Source of the DNA: Chitinophaga pinensis
Lineage (GTDB): Bacteria; Bacteroidota; Bacteroidia; Flavobacteriales_D; Crocinitomicaceae
Length of the DNA stretch: 64,000 nt
Direction of reading: 5' to 3'
Assembly (NCBI GenBank): GCA_945902745.1
Contig: CAMDNE010000001.1
Span: 1-64,000, forward strand
The notes under the pieces are model-generated. The model saw only the letters and a list, made by a program, of their open reading frames with translations, searched no databases and was not told the origin of the DNA. A program made the position numbers and the translations under genes. Positions 52,651-62,207 of this stretch are shown one piece after another (the first letter of the stretch is position 1; every line of letters starts with the position of its first letter).

Positions 52651-53178
52651 ATGAATAAAGCGGATTGCTTTCATTTTGGATATGTAGCGAAACTTCACGG
52701 ATTTAAAGGTGAAGTTTCGCTGTTTTTAGACGTTACGAATCCAGAAGATTATGTAACGCTCGATGCCGTTTTTGTTGAAATAAACGGACAATTATCCCCC
52801 TTCTTTATTAAATCCTTTAAGTTAAAAAACAACGGTTTCGCCGCTGTGAAATTTGAAGGAGTTGATACAGAAAACGCAGCTAGAGTAATGTTGCGTAATA
52901 ACCTTTATTTGCCCGCTCAAATTTTACCAAAACTTTCAGGAAAGAACTTTTACGATCATGAAATAGTTGGTTTTAAAGTAATCGATGTGAATTATGGTGA
53001 AGTGGGAATTATGGAGTCAGTTATTGACTTAAAAGTAAATCCTTTGCTACAAATCATGAACGGCAAGAAAGAAGTGCTTATTCCCTTGATTGAAGGAATT
53101 GTTGAACAAGTTGATCGAAAGAACAAAACATTAACAATCAACGCACCCGCTGGATTAATAGAATTATATTTAGCATAA
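52651..53178 (+). CDS. rimM: Ribosome maturation factor RimM
   Basis: This 175-residue RimM aids 30S maturation, near the 16S head where S19 and S13 bind. The N-terminal domain has FGYVAKLHGFKGEVSLF (about 9-25), and the C-terminal PRC-barrel has FYDHEIVGFKVID (about 100-112) and KKEVLIPLIEGIVEQVD (about 141-157). It is in operon with rpsP. The usual next gene, trmD, is not here. Confidence 0.93.
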   Translation: MNKADCFHFGYVAKLHGFKGEVSLFLDVTNPEDYVTLDAVFVEINGQLSPFFIKSFKLKNNGFAAVKFEGVDTENAARVMLRNNLYLPAQILPKLSGKNFYDHEIVGFKVIDVNYGEVGIMESVIDLKVNPLLQIMNGKKEVLIPLIEGIVEQVDRKNKTLTINAPAGLIELYLA

Positions 53179-53205
53179 TGAATCTTGACTTTTACCTTTT
53201 TTGTT

Positions 53206-53300
53206 CCTGAGCTGACTCCACTGAGCTCGTCGAAGTGTGTCGAAGGATTACTTTTTTCCCCTGAGCTTATTGAAGGGTCCTTTGTCTTTTAGTCCTTTGT
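53206..53300. repeat. Intergenic repeat fragments (CTGAGCTCGTCGAAG family)
   Basis: CTGAGCT and TCGAAG words occur twice (about 53206-53246 and 53258-53277), and TCCTTTGTCTTTT is repeated close by (about 53278-53307). Such stretches are frequent in Bacteroidota spacers. No gene is present. Confidence 0.5.
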
Positions 53301-53316
53301 CTTTTTATCCCTTTAA

Positions 53317-54021
53317 ATGCCTCCCTTTTTATTTAAACATTTTTCTATAACACAAGATCGTTCAGCTTTAAAAGTTGGAACGGATGCAATGCTTCTTGGT
53401 GCGTTCATCAATTCTGAACATCAACACCTAGGTTTGGATATTGGAAGTGGAACAGGCGTTTTATCACTCATGGTTGCGCAAAAGAATCCTAATATTCAAA
53501 TTGATGCAATTGAATTGGATAGTGAAAGTATAGTTGATTGTCAAGAGAATTTCACTCATTCAAACTGGTCAGAACGGTTATCAGCCATTTCAGCAGATTT
53601 CTTGCATTATTCCTTTGATAAAAAATATGACCTCATTTTTTCCAATCCGCCATTTTTTCAAAATTCCTTAGTAAACGAAAATCACAGAGCTGCAGTTAGT
53701 AAACACGCCGTTCATTTGCCGTTCGACCAATTATTTAAAAAAGTTTCAAGTTTACTATCTGACACTGGTTGTTTTTGGATCATTTTTCCTTTTGATGATT
53801 TTGAAAAAGTTCATGCTCTTGGCAAATCGAATGGAATGTTGATCGAAAATAAAATCACCATAGAAAGTAAATTAAGCGTCCCAACGCGAATAATTCTTTC
53901 CTTTCGAAAAACCGTAAATCAAGTATTAGAAAAATCGCTTGTAATTCGAAATTTAGATAATTCTTTTTCAGATGAATACATTGAATTAACCAAAGAGTTT
54001 CACGGTAAAAAATTACATTAA
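53317..54021 (+). CDS. TrmN6-like tRNA1(Val) adenine-37 N6-methyltransferase
   Basis: This 234-residue class I SAM-dependent methyltransferase is of the TrmN6/YfiC type, which methylates A37 of tRNA1(Val). The SAM-binding motif is LDIGSGTGVLSLMVAQ (about 44-59). The adenine-N6 catalytic motif is NPPFF (about 108-112), and N-terminal FKHFSITQDRSALKVGTDAM is characteristic of the subgroup. Methylation of another RNA cannot be excluded. It has no operon partner here. Confidence 0.85.
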   Translation: MPPFLFKHFSITQDRSALKVGTDAMLLGAFINSEHQHLGLDIGSGTGVLSLMVAQKNPNIQIDAIELDSESIVDCQENFTHSNWSERLSAISADFLHYSFDKKYDLIFSNPPFFQNSLVNENHRAAVSKHAVHLPFDQLFKKVSSLLSDTGCFWIIFPFDDFEKVHALGKSNGMLIENKITIESKLSVPTRIILSFRKTVNQVLEKSLVIRNLDNSFSDEYIELTKEFHGKKLH

Positions 54022-54095
54022 TTTAATCGATAGAAAATAGTGTTTTAACATCAGTATAAATAAGATTGCCTTTTTTTTAAAAGATTCTTTGAAAA

Positions 54096-54129
54096 TTGAT
54101 AGTAAAGATGAAACTAAACAATAAATTTG
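54096..54129 (+). promoter_or_regulatory. Putative promoter of the nuo operon
   Basis: TTG (54096-54098) and TAAATTTG (54122-54129) are separated by 23 bases. The -7 element matches TAnnTTTG exactly. It lies 94 bases upstream of nuoA. Confidence 0.5.
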
Positions 54130-54223
54130 CGTAGGTTTTTTTAATTGAGTTGAAATTTGGTAGTTTTCGTAACTCTCATTCTCTTAAAAAACAAAAGATT
54201 TATTGACTAAATTGATTTAAGAT

Positions 54224-54592
54224 ATGAAATCAACGAGTATAGATTATTTACCAATATTACTGCAGATTATTGTAGTTGGCGGTTTTGTGATGTTTGTATT
54301 GTTCATCACCCAATTTTTAGGACCAAGATTACATTCTAAAAAGAAAGATTCCAACTGGGAATGTGGAATTGAATCAGTTGGAGACGCTCGTTTTCCTGTT
54401 TCTGTTCGTTATTTCATGACTGCAATTCTTTTCGTGTTGTTCGATGTAGAAGTTATCTTCTTCTATCCATACGCAGTCAATTTTAAAGCATTAGAACTAG
54501 AAGGGCTTTTCGCTGTTATACTATTTGTAGCCTTTTTCTTAATAGGCTTTTTCTATGTACTTAAAAAAGGAGCTTTAGAATGGGAAAAATAG
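54224..54592 (+). CDS. nuoA: NADH-quinone oxidoreductase subunit A (NuoA)
   Basis: This 122-residue membrane subunit of Complex I has three helices. [20 protein letters not shown] (about 43-62) contains the conserved loop and the Cys and acidic residues of NuoA, and [13 protein letters not shown] (about 69-81) follows. It is the first gene of the operon and overlaps nuoB by 13 bases. Confidence 0.95.
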   Translation: MKSTSIDYLPILLQIIVVGGFVMFVLFITQFLGPRLHSKKKDSNWECGIESVGDARFPVSVRYFMTAILFVLFDVEVIFFYPYAVNFKALELEGLFAVILFVAFFLIGFFYVLKKGALEWEK

Positions 54593-55125
54593 AAGACTTA
54601 GAAGTGTTTAATGGTGAAGGTTATCAACTTTCACGCTTAGATAAAGTAATAGCTGCTGCTAGAGCGAACTCTGTTTGGCCATTGCCATTCGCAACATCAT
54701 GCTGTGGAATTGAGTACATGGGTTCAATGGGAAGTAACTACGACGTGGCACGTTTCGGGATGGAAAGAATGTCCTTCTCACCAAGACAAGCAGATCTTTT
54801 AATTGTAGCTGGAACAATTTCGAAAAAATTAGCACCAATTCTTAAACAAGTATATGAGCAAATGTCTGAACCGAAATGGGTTTTGTCGGTTGGTGCATGT
54901 GCTTCTTCAGGAGGAATTTTTGACACATATAGTGTTTTGCAAGGAATCGATAGAGTAATTCCAGTTGATGTATACGTTCCAGGATGCCCGCCAAGACCAG
55001 AGCAAATTATCGATGGTATTATGAAAATTCATGAATTAGTAAAACATGAAGGAATAAGAAATCGCTATTCAGAAGAATATAAAGCGAAGTTGGATAAATA
55101 CAATATTGAGATAAATGGCAAGTAA
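54580..55125 (+). CDS. nuoB: NADH-quinone oxidoreductase subunit B (NuoB)
   Basis: This 181-residue peripheral-arm subunit binds the terminal 4Fe-4S cluster N2 that reduces quinone. Its four ligands are C41 and C42 ([11 protein letters not shown]), the Cys of VGACASSGG (about 106) and that of [11 protein letters not shown] (about 136). Overlaps nuoA at its start and nuoC at its end suggest tight translational coupling. Confidence 0.96.
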   Translation: MGKIEDLEVFNGEGYQLSRLDKVIAAARANSVWPLPFATSCCGIEYMGSMGSNYDVARFGMERMSFSPRQADLLIVAGTISKKLAPILKQVYEQMSEPKWVLSVGACASSGGIFDTYSVLQGIDRVIPVDVYVPGCPPRPEQIIDGIMKIHELVKHEGIRNRYSEEYKAKLDKYNIEINGK

Positions 55126-55624
55126 ATTGACAAACGAAGCGGTAATCGAGCGAATCAAAGGTCAATTTGGTTCTGATATTTTATCGTCTGAAACTCCTTA
55201 CGATTTTTTGACAATCGAAGTTCAAGCGAACAAACAACACGAAATTATTGAATGGTTGAAAAAGGATGAAATGTTAAAAATTTCGTTTTTGACAAATCTT
55301 GGTGGAGTGCATTATCCAGAACAAGCCGGGAGAGAATTTGCTGTTGTTTATCACTTACAAAGCATGGTGAACAATTTCCGATTGAGACTTAAAACATATG
55401 TTTCGAAAGAAAATCCAGAAGTTGCTTCTATTGTAGATTTATATGTTGGTGCAAATTGGATGGAAAGAGAAACGTTTGATTTCTTTGGAATTACTTTTAA
55501 AGGTCATCCTAATTTAGTGAGAATTTTGAACGAAGATTCAATGGATTATTTCCCAATGAGAAAGGAATACCATTTAGAGGATGCGACTAGAGAAGATAAA
55601 GACGACCGATTCTTCGGAAGATAA
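55115..55624 (+). CDS. nuoC: NADH-quinone oxidoreductase subunit C (NuoC)
   Basis: This 169-residue 30-kDa-type hydrophilic subunit has the signature [18 protein letters not shown] (about 125-142), followed by the basic-acid tail region [11 protein letters not shown]. It is encoded separately from nuoD, unlike in E. coli where the two are fused. Confidence 0.94.
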   Translation: MASKLTNEAVIERIKGQFGSDILSSETPYDFLTIEVQANKQHEIIEWLKKDEMLKISFLTNLGGVHYPEQAGREFAVVYHLQSMVNNFRLRLKTYVSKENPEVASIVDLYVGANWMERETFDFFGITFKGHPNLVRILNEDSMDYFPMRKEYHLEDATREDKDDRFFGR

Positions 55625-55636
55625 AACTACAGCGTT

Positions 55637-56869
55637 ATGAGTACTTGGGAAGAAGAAAAAATACACGACGATGGAACATACGAATCATCACTTGATACAA
55701 TTGATGGTAGTATTGCAACATTAAATCTAGGACCTACACACCCTGCAACACACGGTATATTTCAAAATATTCTGAAAGTTGACGGTGAAAAAATTCTTGG
55801 TTCAGAACAAACTATTGGTTACATCCACAGAGCGTTTGAAAAATTAGCTGAAAGAAGACCTTATAATCAAATCACGACAATTACTGACCGATTGAACTAT
55901 TGTTCATCTCCTATTAATAATATTGGATGGCACATGACAGTTGAGAAATTGATTGGTGCTGAAATTCCAAAACGTGCGCAATACATGCGTGTTATCATCA
56001 TGGAATTAGCAAGGATCTCAGATCACTTGGTGTGTAATGCCGTAATTGGTGTTGATACTGGTGCATTGACAGGATTTACTTATTTGTTCCAACAACGTGA
56101 AAAAATATACGACTTATTCGAAGAAGTATGTGGTGCGCGTTTGACAACAAACATGGGTCGAATAGGTGGATTTGAAAGAGATTTCTCTCCTGCCTTTAAT
56201 GAAAAATTAAAAGCATTTTTAAAGGATTTCCCAAAAGTGTTTAATGAGTTTGATGCCTTGTTGTCTAGAAATAGAATTTTCATGGACAGAACAAGAGGTG
56301 CTGGACCTATTTCTGCTGAACGTGCTTTAGAATATTCATTTGTTGGTCCAAATTTGAGAGCAGCAGGTGTTGATTATGATGTGCGTGTCATGGAACCATA
56401 CTCGTCTTATGAAGATTTTGATTTTGAAGTGCCAGTTGGAACTACAGGTGATACATACGATCGTTTCCAAGTGCGACAAGAGGAAATTCGTCAGAGTTTA
56501 AGAATCATTGAACAAGCATTGGCAAAAATGCCGGAAGGAAGTTACAAGGCGGATCTTCCAGAATTTTATTTACCTCCGAAAGAAGAGGTGTATAACAACA
56601 TGGAAGCTTTAATCTATCACTTTAAAATTGTAATGGGTGAAACGCCAATTCCAGCAGGAGAAGTGTATCACTGTGTTGAAGGAGGAAATGGAGAACTTGG
56701 TTTTTATTTAATTAGTGATGGTGGAAGATCTCCTTACCGTTTACAATTTAGAAGACCTTGTTTTATATATTATCAAGCATATCCTGAAATGATTACAGGG
56801 TCGTCAATTAGTGATGCTGTATTGACATTAAGTAGTATGAATGTAATCGCTGGTGAATTAGACGCATAA
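55637..56869 (+). CDS. nuoD: NADH-quinone oxidoreductase subunit D (NuoD)
   Basis: This 410-residue 49-kDa-type subunit forms the quinone chamber with NuoB. NLGPTHPATHGIFQNILKVD (about 30-49) contains the conserved His of the quinone site, and YIHRAFEKLAERRPYNQI follows. The C-terminal end has SSMNVIAGELDA, close to the usual end of NuoD. Confidence 0.95.
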   Translation: MSTWEEEKIHDDGTYESSLDTIDGSIATLNLGPTHPATHGIFQNILKVDGEKILGSEQTIGYIHRAFEKLAERRPYNQITTITDRLNYCSSPINNIGWHMTVEKLIGAEIPKRAQYMRVIIMELARISDHLVCNAVIGVDTGALTGFTYLFQQREKIYDLFEEVCGARLTTNMGRIGGFERDFSPAFNEKLKAFLKDFPKVFNEFDALLSRNRIFMDRTRGAGPISAERALEYSFVGPNLRAAGVDYDVRVMEPYSSYEDFDFEVPVGTTGDTYDRFQVRQEEIRQSLRIIEQALAKMPEGSYKADLPEFYLPPKEEVYNNMEALIYHFKIVMGETPIPAGEVYHCVEGGNGELGFYLISDGGRSPYRLQFRRPCFIYYQAYPEMITGSSISDAVLTLSSMNVIAGELDA

Positions 56870-56871
56870 TT

Positions 56872-57411
56872 ATGAGTAGCACACACGTTGATTTAAGTAA
56901 AAGACACTCTGAAACACCATGTTTCAGTGCAGAAAAACTGGCTGAAGCTCAAAAGCTGATGAGCCTTTATCCTGAAGGAAAACATAAAAGTGCGTTGATT
57001 CGTATTCTCCACATGGCCGAAGAAGAATTCGGTGGTTGGTTGAGTATCGAAACAATGGATTACGTTGCAGGAATAGTAAACATTGAACCAATTGAAGTAT
57101 ACGAAGTAGCGAGTTTCTACACGATGTTCAATTTGGATCCAGTTGGAAATTATGTATTTGAAGTGTGTAGAACTGGACCTTGTATGTTGGTTGGAAGTGA
57201 CAATATCATTTCATACATTGAAAATAAATTGGACATCAAAGTTGGTGAAACAACGAAAGATGGAATGTTTACATTGAAAACAGCTGAATGCTTAGGAGCA
57301 TGTGGTTATGCACCGATGCTACAATGTGGTAAAAAGTACCATGAGCATTTAACAAATGAGAAAGTTGACGAATTGATTGCTGCTTACCGTTCAGGTGAGT
57401 TGCCAAAATAA
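56872..57411 (+). CDS. nuoE: NADH-quinone oxidoreductase subunit E (NuoE)
   Basis: This 179-residue subunit carries a thioredoxin-like 2Fe-2S cluster (N1a). The cluster ligands are in CRTGPCMLVG (about 103-112) and ECLGACGYAPML (about 142-153). VASFYTMFNLDPVGNYVFEV is also typical. It starts 2 bases after the nuoD stop. Confidence 0.94.
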   Translation: MSSTHVDLSKRHSETPCFSAEKLAEAQKLMSLYPEGKHKSALIRILHMAEEEFGGWLSIETMDYVAGIVNIEPIEVYEVASFYTMFNLDPVGNYVFEVCRTGPCMLVGSDNIISYIENKLDIKVGETTKDGMFTLKTAECLGACGYAPMLQCGKKYHEHLTNEKVDELIAAYRSGELPK

Positions 57412-57423
57412 TTACAAAAAAGC

Positions 57424-58764
57424 ATGGCAAGAAAGTTACTTTTAGAACATGATAGTGTACCTGGAATCGAAACCTTTGAGGTGTATCGAAAACATGGTGG
57501 TTATCGTTCTGTAGAAAAAGCCTTAAAGAAAATGTCTCCTCAAGAAGTTGTTGAGGAAGTTCAAAAGTCTGGTTTAAGAGGTAGAGGTGGAGCTGGATTC
57601 CCAACAGGGATGAAATGGTCTTTCCTTGCGAAACCCGAAGGTGTTCCAAGATATTTATTGTGTAATGCTGACGAAAGTGAGCCTGGAACATTCAAAGATC
57701 GTTATTTGATGGAAAAACTTCCGCATTTATTGATTGAAGGAATGATCGTTTCAAGTTATGCTTTGGGTGCAAATTTATCGTACATCTATATTCGTGGAGA
57801 ATATATGTGGATTTTAGATATTCTTGAAAAGGCAATCGATGAAGCCTATGCAAAAGGATTTTTAGGAAAAAATATCTTAGGATCTGGTTTTGACCTTGAT
57901 TTACGTGTTGCTCCAGGCGGAGGTGCATATATCTGTGGGGAAGAAACGGCTTTGATTGAATCACTTGAAGGAAAAAGAGGAAATCCAAGAATGAAACCAC
58001 CATTCCCAGCTGTTAAAGGTTTGTGGGGATGTCCAACTGTGGTAAATAACGTTGAAACATTAATGGCGGTTGTTCCAATCATCAATGAAGGTGGTGACGA
58101 ATATGCTAAAATTGGAGTCGGAAAAAGTACTGGGACAAAATTAATATCTGCAGGTGGAAATCTTGCTCGACCAGGAGTTTACGAGCTTGAAATGGGTCTT
58201 TCTGTTGAAGAATTTATTTATGGTGACGATTGGTGTCGTGGAATTGCAAATGGTAAGAAGTTGAAAGCGTGTGTGCCTGGAGGTTCTTCTGTTCCAATTT
58301 TACCAGCGCATTTAGTTACAAAAACGGCTGCAGGTGAAGATCGTTTGATGACATACGAAAGTTTGGCTGATGGTGGATTTGCAACTGGTTCTATGTTAGG
58401 TTCAGGTGGATTCATCGTTTTTGATGAAGACCAATGCATCGTTCGAAACACATGGAATTTTGCACGTTTCTATGCACACGAATCATGTGGACAATGTTCA
58501 CCATGTCGTGAAGGAACGGGTTGGATGGAAAAAGTCTTGAACCGTTTGGAGCATGGACAAGGAAACTTGCGTGATATTGACTTGTTAGAAGAAATCAATA
58601 AGAAAATCGAAGGAAATACAATTTGCCCGCTTGGTGATGCGGCAGCATGGCCAGTAGCAGCAGCAATTCGTCATTTCCGAGAAGAATTTGAATGGCACGT
58701 TTCTCACCGTGAGGAATCGCAAACGAGAAATTATGGCTTGTTGAAAGAGTCATTAGTAGGATAA
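57424..58764 (+). CDS. nuoF: NADH-quinone oxidoreductase subunit F (NuoF)
   Basis: This 446-residue subunit binds NADH, FMN and a 4Fe-4S cluster (N3). RGRGGAGFPTGMKWSF (about 53-68) binds NADH/FMN, GAYICGEETALIESLEG (about 166-182) is the FMN-site loop, and ESCGQCSPCREGTG (about 355-368) supplies the Fe-S ligands with a distant Cys in TICPLGDAAAW. All key elements are present. Confidence 0.96.
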   Translation: MARKLLLEHDSVPGIETFEVYRKHGGYRSVEKALKKMSPQEVVEEVQKSGLRGRGGAGFPTGMKWSFLAKPEGVPRYLLCNADESEPGTFKDRYLMEKLPHLLIEGMIVSSYALGANLSYIYIRGEYMWILDILEKAIDEAYAKGFLGKNILGSGFDLDLRVAPGGGAYICGEETALIESLEGKRGNPRMKPPFPAVKGLWGCPTVVNNVETLMAVVPIINEGGDEYAKIGVGKSTGTKLISAGGNLARPGVYELEMGLSVEEFIYGDDWCRGIANGKKLKACVPGGSSVPILPAHLVTKTAAGEDRLMTYESLADGGFATGSMLGSGGFIVFDEDQCIVRNTWNFARFYAHESCGQCSPCREGTGWMEKVLNRLEHGQGNLRDIDLLEEINKKIEGNTICPLGDAAAWPVAAAIRHFREEFEWHVSHREESQTRNYGLLKESLVG

Positions 58765-58802
58765 GAGGTTAAACGCTTTTAAGCAAAAAAAATAAATTTA
58801 TT

Positions 58803-59771
58803 ATGGTAAAAGTTACCATTGACGACATCCAGATAGAAGTAGAAGACGGGACATCAATCCTGAACGCTGCTCGTTTAATTGGAGGAGAAGTGGTGCCGCC
58901 TGCAATGTGCTACTACAGTAAACTTCCAGGAACTGGAGGAAAATGTAGAACATGTTTAGTAGAAGTTGCTGCTGGTTCTGAAAAAGATCCACGTCCAATG
59001 CCGAAACTAGTTGCTTCTTGCTCTACACCAGTGCAGGATGGAATGATTGTAAAAAACAAAACAAGTGAAAAGGTTCATACGAATCGTGGCGCTGTTGTTG
59101 AGTTTTTATTAATCAATCACCCATTAGATTGCCCAGTTTGTGATCAAGCGGGTGAATGCCATTTGCAAGATTTAGGTTTTGAGCACGGTTCTGAAGGTAC
59201 GCGTTACGAAGAGGAAAGAAGAACATTTGATCCAATTGATATCGGGAACAAGATCAAATTGCACATGAACCGTTGCATCCTTTGCTACCGTTGTGTGCAT
59301 GTTGCAAATCAATTGACAGACAAACGTGTGCACGGTGTTTTGAATCGTGGTGAACATACAGAAATAAGCACGTACATTGAAGCTGCAGTAGAAAACGACT
59401 TCTCAGGAAACATGATTGACGTGTGTCCAGTTGGAGCGTTAACAGATAAAACATTCCGATTCAAAAGTCGTGTTTGGTTCTTAAAACCAATGGAAGCGTC
59501 TTGTGAATGTACAAAGTGTTCTGGTAAAACAGTCGTTTGGATGTTTGGAAATGAAATCTACAGAGTTACAGCAAGAAAAGATAAATACGGAGAAGTTGAA
59601 GATCAAGACGGTAAAGCTGGATGGATTTGCAACGAATGTCGTTTTGAGAAAAAAGATCCTGCACAATGGAACATCATTGGACCAAGAACGATTAACCGTC
59701 ATTCGGTGATTTCTCAAGGAAAATATAGTGCTGCAAGAGCTAATTCACAAAAAAAGATAGAGAATGAGTGA
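58803..59771 (+). CDS. nuoG: Short NuoG-type Fe-S subunit of Complex I
   Basis: This 322-residue protein corresponds to the N-terminal part of NuoG; E. coli NuoG has about 900 residues. The 2Fe-2S motif is MCYYSKLPGTGGKCRTC (about 36-52). DCPVCDQAGECHLQDL and RCILCYRCVHVANQ follow for 4Fe-4S clusters N5 and N4. A Cys-rich segment (CECTKCSG, about 233-240, and ICNECRFE, about 276-283) remains. The large molybdopterin-like domain is missing, as is usual in this phylum. The ATG of nuoH lies 8 bases inside its 3' end. Confidence 0.9.
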   Translation: MVKVTIDDIQIEVEDGTSILNAARLIGGEVVPPAMCYYSKLPGTGGKCRTCLVEVAAGSEKDPRPMPKLVASCSTPVQDGMIVKNKTSEKVHTNRGAVVEFLLINHPLDCPVCDQAGECHLQDLGFEHGSEGTRYEEERRTFDPIDIGNKIKLHMNRCILCYRCVHVANQLTDKRVHGVLNRGEHTEISTYIEAAVENDFSGNMIDVCPVGALTDKTFRFKSRVWFLKPMEASCECTKCSGKTVVWMFGNEIYRVTARKDKYGEVEDQDGKAGWICNECRFEKKDPAQWNIIGPRTINRHSVISQGKYSAARANSQKKIENE

Positions 59772-60807
59772 ACTGATTGAGAAATTCATTGTAATCGTTG
59801 TTTTATTTACAGTGTCATTAGGTGTTGCTGCTTACGCTACCTATTTTGAAAGAAAAGTGGCTGCTTGGTTTCAAGACCGTATCGGTCCAGATAGAGCAGG
59901 GCCATTTGGTATTCTTCAACCATTAGCAGACGGTGGAAAATTATTCTTCAAAGAAGATTTCATTCCCGAAAAAGCAGAGAAATGGTTATTTATCTTAGGA
60001 CCTGGAATTGCAATGTTCGTGGCCCTGATGACAGGTTGTGTGATTCCTTGGAGTACAGCGCTTGAATTCGGAGAAAATATCGTTGAAATGCAAGTTGCAG
60101 ATGTCAACATTGGAATCTTATTCATCATGGGCTTTTTGTCAATCGGTGTGTATGGAATTATGATTGGTGGATGGGCTTCAAACAACAAATTCGCCTTGTT
60201 TGGTGCTATTCGTGCAAGTTCTCAAATGATTTCATACGAACTAGCAATGGGAATTTGTGTGATTACGATTGTCATGATGACAGGAAGTTTGAGTTTAAAA
60301 GACATCGTTAATCACCAACACGGTTTTTGGGCAGACGGTTATTTTACTTGGAACGTGTTCAAGCAACCGTTAGCATTTATCATCTTCTTTATATGTGCAT
60401 TGGCAGAAACGAATCGTGCACCATTCGATTTACCAGAATGTGAAAGTGAATTAATTGGAGGATACCATACAGAATACGGTTCTATGAAAATGGGATTCTA
60501 TTTGTTTGCTGAATACACAAGTTTATTCATATCATCAGCTGTAATTGCAGTATTGTTCTTCGGAGGATTCAACTTCCCAGGAATGGATAATTTTGAAGGA
60601 AACACATTAGCACTTTTAGGAATTGCAGCAATGTTTGCAAAAACATTCGTCTTCATCTTCATTTTCATGTGGATCCGTTGGACAATCCCACGTTTCCGTT
60701 TCGATCAATTAATGCATTTAGGTTGGAAAAAATTAATTCCAATCTCTCTGATTAACATGTTAGTTACAGGTCTTGTCATTGCCTACAATGAAGGCTGGTT
60801 TAATTAA
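59764..60807 (+). CDS. nuoH: NADH-quinone oxidoreductase subunit H (NuoH)
   Basis: This 347-residue membrane subunit connects the peripheral arm to the proton-pumping arm. AAWFQDRIGPDRAGPFGILQ (near 35-54), the quinone-binding first loop, and AETNRAPFDLPECESELIGG (about 214-233), with its acidic residues, are the family hallmarks. About eight helices are present. Its start overlaps nuoG by 8 bases. Confidence 0.96.
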   Translation: MSELIEKFIVIVVLFTVSLGVAAYATYFERKVAAWFQDRIGPDRAGPFGILQPLADGGKLFFKEDFIPEKAEKWLFILGPGIAMFVALMTGCVIPWSTALEFGENIVEMQVADVNIGILFIMGFLSIGVYGIMIGGWASNNKFALFGAIRASSQMISYELAMGICVITIVMMTGSLSLKDIVNHQHGFWADGYFTWNVFKQPLAFIIFFICALAETNRAPFDLPECESELIGGYHTEYGSMKMGFYLFAEYTSLFISSAVIAVLFFGGFNFPGMDNFEGNTLALLGIAAMFAKTFVFIFIFMWIRWTIPRFRFDQLMHLGWKKLIPISLINMLVTGLVIAYNEGWFN

Positions 60808-60820
60808 GTATTTATAAGCT

Positions 60821-61363
60821 ATGCAAAGTTTAACAGATAGAAAAAAAGTTGTTGGTAATAAAGAGATGACCTTTAAGGAAAAACTCTATTTACCTGCTAT
60901 TTTCAAAGGAATGGGGATTACATTTAGTCACTTGTTCCGTAAACACAATACCTTGAGATACCCAGAAGTAAAACGTGAGTTTGCTCCTGTTTATAGAGGA
61001 CAACACGTTTTGAAAAGAGACGAACAAGGACGCGAAAATTGCACTGCTTGTGGATTATGCGCTGTTGCATGTCCAGCTGAAGCAATTACAATGGTTGCCG
61101 GAGAACGTAAAAAAGGAGAAGAAGGACTTTACAGAGAAGAGAAATACGCTGAAATGTATGAGATCAACATGCTTCGTTGTATTTTCTGCGGTTTGTGTGA
61201 AGAAGCGTGTCCGAAAGAAGCAATTTTCTTGACTGACCGACTTGTGCCGTCTACATTTGAAAGAGATGAATTTATTTATGGTAAAGACCTTTTGGTAGAA
61301 GATGTAAATCTTCGTATTGATATTACGAAAAGACAACTTACCGGTAAAAGAACTGAGAAATGA
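60821..61363 (+). CDS. nuoI: NADH-quinone oxidoreductase subunit I (NuoI)
   Basis: This 180-residue subunit binds two 4Fe-4S clusters (N6a and N6b). The ligand sets are CTACGLCAVACPAEA (about 74-88) and CIFCGLCEEACPKEA (about 127-141). N-terminal GITFSHLFRKHNTLRYPE is as in other members. It overlaps nuoJ by 4 bases. Confidence 0.95.
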   Translation: MQSLTDRKKVVGNKEMTFKEKLYLPAIFKGMGITFSHLFRKHNTLRYPEVKREFAPVYRGQHVLKRDEQGRENCTACGLCAVACPAEAITMVAGERKKGEEGLYREEKYAEMYEINMLRCIFCGLCEEACPKEAIFLTDRLVPSTFERDEFIYGKDLLVEDVNLRIDITKRQLTGKRTEK

Positions 61364-61872
61364 ATTTAGAAACAATCGCAATTATCTTGGGTGGATTAAC
61401 TATCGGTTCAGCACTGATGGTTATTATCAGTAAACACCCTGTTCGAAGCGTACTATATTTAGTATTGACTTTCTTCATGATTTCAGCCAATTACATTTTG
61501 ATGAATGCACAATTTATCGCTATTGTAAACATCATCGTATATGCGGGAGCAATCATGGTATTATTCCTTTTCGTACTGATGTTACTGAACTTGAGTCGGG
61601 AAAACGAACCCAAAAGCAGTATCATGGTGAAATTAAGCGCTGTCATTGCTGGCGGAACGTTATTCACTGTTTTTATCGCAGCGTTGAAAGATGGCGTGGC
61701 GGTAGCAGCAACAACTGCGACAGATGCTGACAGTATCGGTTTGGTTGAAAGCCTTGGAAGGTTATTATTTACGAAATATGTTTTACCGTTTGAAATGTCT
61801 TCAGTACTGTTTATTGCCGCAATGGTAGGTGCTGTGTTATTAGCGAAACGTGAAAAACAAATAATAGAATAA
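61360..61872 (+). CDS. nuoJ: NADH-quinone oxidoreductase subunit J (NuoJ)
   Basis: This 170-residue membrane subunit has five helices. IAIVNIIVYAGAIMVLFLFV (about 53-72) contains the conserved helix with the pi-bulge region. It overlaps nuoI by 4 bases and ends 2 bases before nuoK. Confidence 0.93.
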   Translation: MNLETIAIILGGLTIGSALMVIISKHPVRSVLYLVLTFFMISANYILMNAQFIAIVNIIVYAGAIMVLFLFVLMLLNLSRENEPKSSIMVKLSAVIAGGTLFTVFIAALKDGVAVAATTATDADSIGLVESLGRLLFTKYVLPFEMSSVLFIAAMVGAVLLAKREKQIIE

Positions 61873-61874
61873 GT

Positions 61875-62204
61875 ATGGTTTTAGCAACTATTTTCCAAAA
61901 TGGTGTTTCGATAGAATTTTATATCGTTCTGTCCACCATATTATTTGTCATCGGAATGATTGGCGTAATGATTCGTCGAAATGCAATTATTTTGTTGATG
62001 TGCATCGAATTAATGTTGAATGCAGTAAACCTGTTGATGGTTGCGTTCTCAACTTATTTTGGTCAGGCTGACGGACAAATCTTCGTGTTCTTTATCATGG
62101 TTGTCGCAGCGGCAGAAGCTACTGTTGGACTTTCAATCTTGGTAATGGCATATAGAAATCTTCGCACGACTGATGTCAGTATTTTTAACAAATTAAAAGG
62201 ATAA
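61875..62204 (+). CDS. nuoK: NADH-quinone oxidoreductase subunit K (NuoK)
   Basis: This 109-residue membrane subunit has three helices. NAIILLMCIELMLNAVNLLM (about 36-55) carries the conserved helix-2 Glu, and VAAAEATVGLSILVMAYR (about 77-94) the helix-3 Glu. Both carboxylates belong to the proton path. Confidence 0.95.
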   Translation: MVLATIFQNGVSIEFYIVLSTILFVIGMIGVMIRRNAIILLMCIELMLNAVNLLMVAFSTYFGQADGQIFVFFIMVVAAAEATVGLSILVMAYRNLRTTDVSIFNKLKG

Positions 62205-62207
62205 GCG

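Noticed and set aside
52192-52698. 168-codon minus-strand frame opposite rpsP
   Set aside because: It is a shadow of the acidic tail repeats (Ala/Ser/Thr-rich complement) and rpsP is unquestionably coding.
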